From contig QPFY01000005.1 in the NCBI GenBank assembly GCA_003665825.1, forward strand, positions 1,488,001 through 1,552,000: DNA of 64,000 nucleotides, given 5' to 3'. Below the pieces are notes generated by a model that did no database searches, was not told the DNA's origin, and saw nothing but the letters and a program-made list of their open reading frames with translations. The translations under genes were made by a program, and so were the position numbers. Positions within the stretch are counted from its first letter, which is position 1. Each line of letters opens with the position of its first letter. Source of the stretch: Microbotryum silenes-acaulis (lineage: Eukaryota > Basidiomycota > Microbotryomycetes > Microbotryales > Microbotryaceae). Positions 63,898 to 64,000 of the stretch are shown one piece after another.

Positions 63898-64000
63898 TGG
63901 CCACGTCGTCACCCCTCGCGACGGGTGCCACCCCGACGATTCCCGCCGAACAGCTCGCCGCACTTACGTCGCTGCTGTCGGGTCTCACCGCTGCCGCTTC
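63898..64000 (+). CDS. Start of a second Gag-like frame, off the edge
   Basis: The ATG at 63898 opens MATSSPLATGATPTIPAEQL and LAALTSLLSGLTAAA to the window end. The alanine/threonine/proline-rich opening resembles fungal retrotransposon Gag starts, but too little is visible to be certain. Confidence 0.35.

Larger units (their letters stand above)
61891..64000 (+). mobile_element. Ty1/copia element, 5' part
   Basis: A likely 5' LTR at 61891-62187 starts TGTTGAACCCC and ends near TTATTCAAC. It is followed directly by TGGTAGCGTC at 62188-62197, which matches the first 8 bases of the initiator-tRNA(Met) primer site used by Ty1 (TGGTAGCGCC). Gag and protease-like sequence follow. TTTGGCTCTGCATCGGAT is repeated inside the LTR/leader (about 62081 and 62154). 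LTR copy C has landed four bases into this LTR. A second Gag-like start at 63898 suggests another insertion before the right edge. Confidence 0.7.

Overview
The window is nuclear DNA of a filamentous or yeast-like fungus, most likely a basidiomycete. The genes are GC-rich and carry many short (about 50-110 nt) GT-AG introns with internal variants. The gene set is typical of fungi: an indoleamine 2,3-dioxygenase, a SSK2-type MAPKKK, a KCH1-type potassium protein, a type I metacaspase and a fused PabA-PabB. I could not place it to genus; Pucciniomycotina is a guess. I saw no convincing tRNA, rRNA or CRISPR locus.

Layout. 0.2-2.6 kb: a degenerate pogo/Tigger-type transposon with terminal inverted repeats and a TA duplication. 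3.5-14.9 kb: a housekeeping block with aminodeoxychorismate synthase (-), metacaspase (-), a Q/A-rich coiled-coil nuclear-type protein (+), a UPF0587/DUF866 zinc-binding protein (-) and a family-16 lysine methyltransferase-like protein (+), the last two divergent. 15.0-16.5 kb: one solo LTR nested inside another. 17.2-33.1 kb: a second gene block with indoleamine 2,3-dioxygenase (+), REX1-type 3'-5' exonuclease (-), SSK2/SSK22-type MAPKKK (+), KCH1-type protein (+) and calcineurin B (-). 33.9-42.5 kb: a mitochondrial dicarboxylate-type carrier (-), then repeats including a LINE tail-to-tail palindrome, a TMEM135-like membrane protein (+) and a CobW/ZNG1-type GTPase (-). 42.9-51.5 kb is repeat-rich: a solo LTR, a frameshifted LINE, a chromovirus tail, a Helitron-like copy, 37-bp tandem repeats and a RecQ-like helicase fragment. 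52.5-56.7 kb: RRP15 (+) and CCT1 (+), flanked by inverted Helitron-like copies. 57.0-64.0 kb: LTR fragments, the second Helitron-like copy, a third solo LTR, and the start of a Ty1/copia element with primer-binding site, Gag and protease, followed by another Gag-like start running off the edge.

Functional links. CNB1 (calcineurin), KCH1 and SSK2 (HOG MAPKKK) sit within 10 kb and all belong to ion/osmotic stress signalling, but they have separate promoters and I infer no operon. RRP15 and REX1 act on ribosomal RNA. The remaining genes are unconnected housekeeping functions.

The most informative signal is the transposon stratigraphy. Three copies of a 1.1-kb LTR each carry a perfect 5-bp target duplication. 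One is nested in an older LTR whose uninterrupted counterpart lies 43 kb away. Another sits four bases inside the 5' LTR of a copia element. Exon boundaries given below were derived by reading frame and splice signals by eye. Those listed with coordinates for aminodeoxychorismate synthase, metacaspase, UPF0587, RRP15, CCT1 and SSK2 are phase-consistent throughout.
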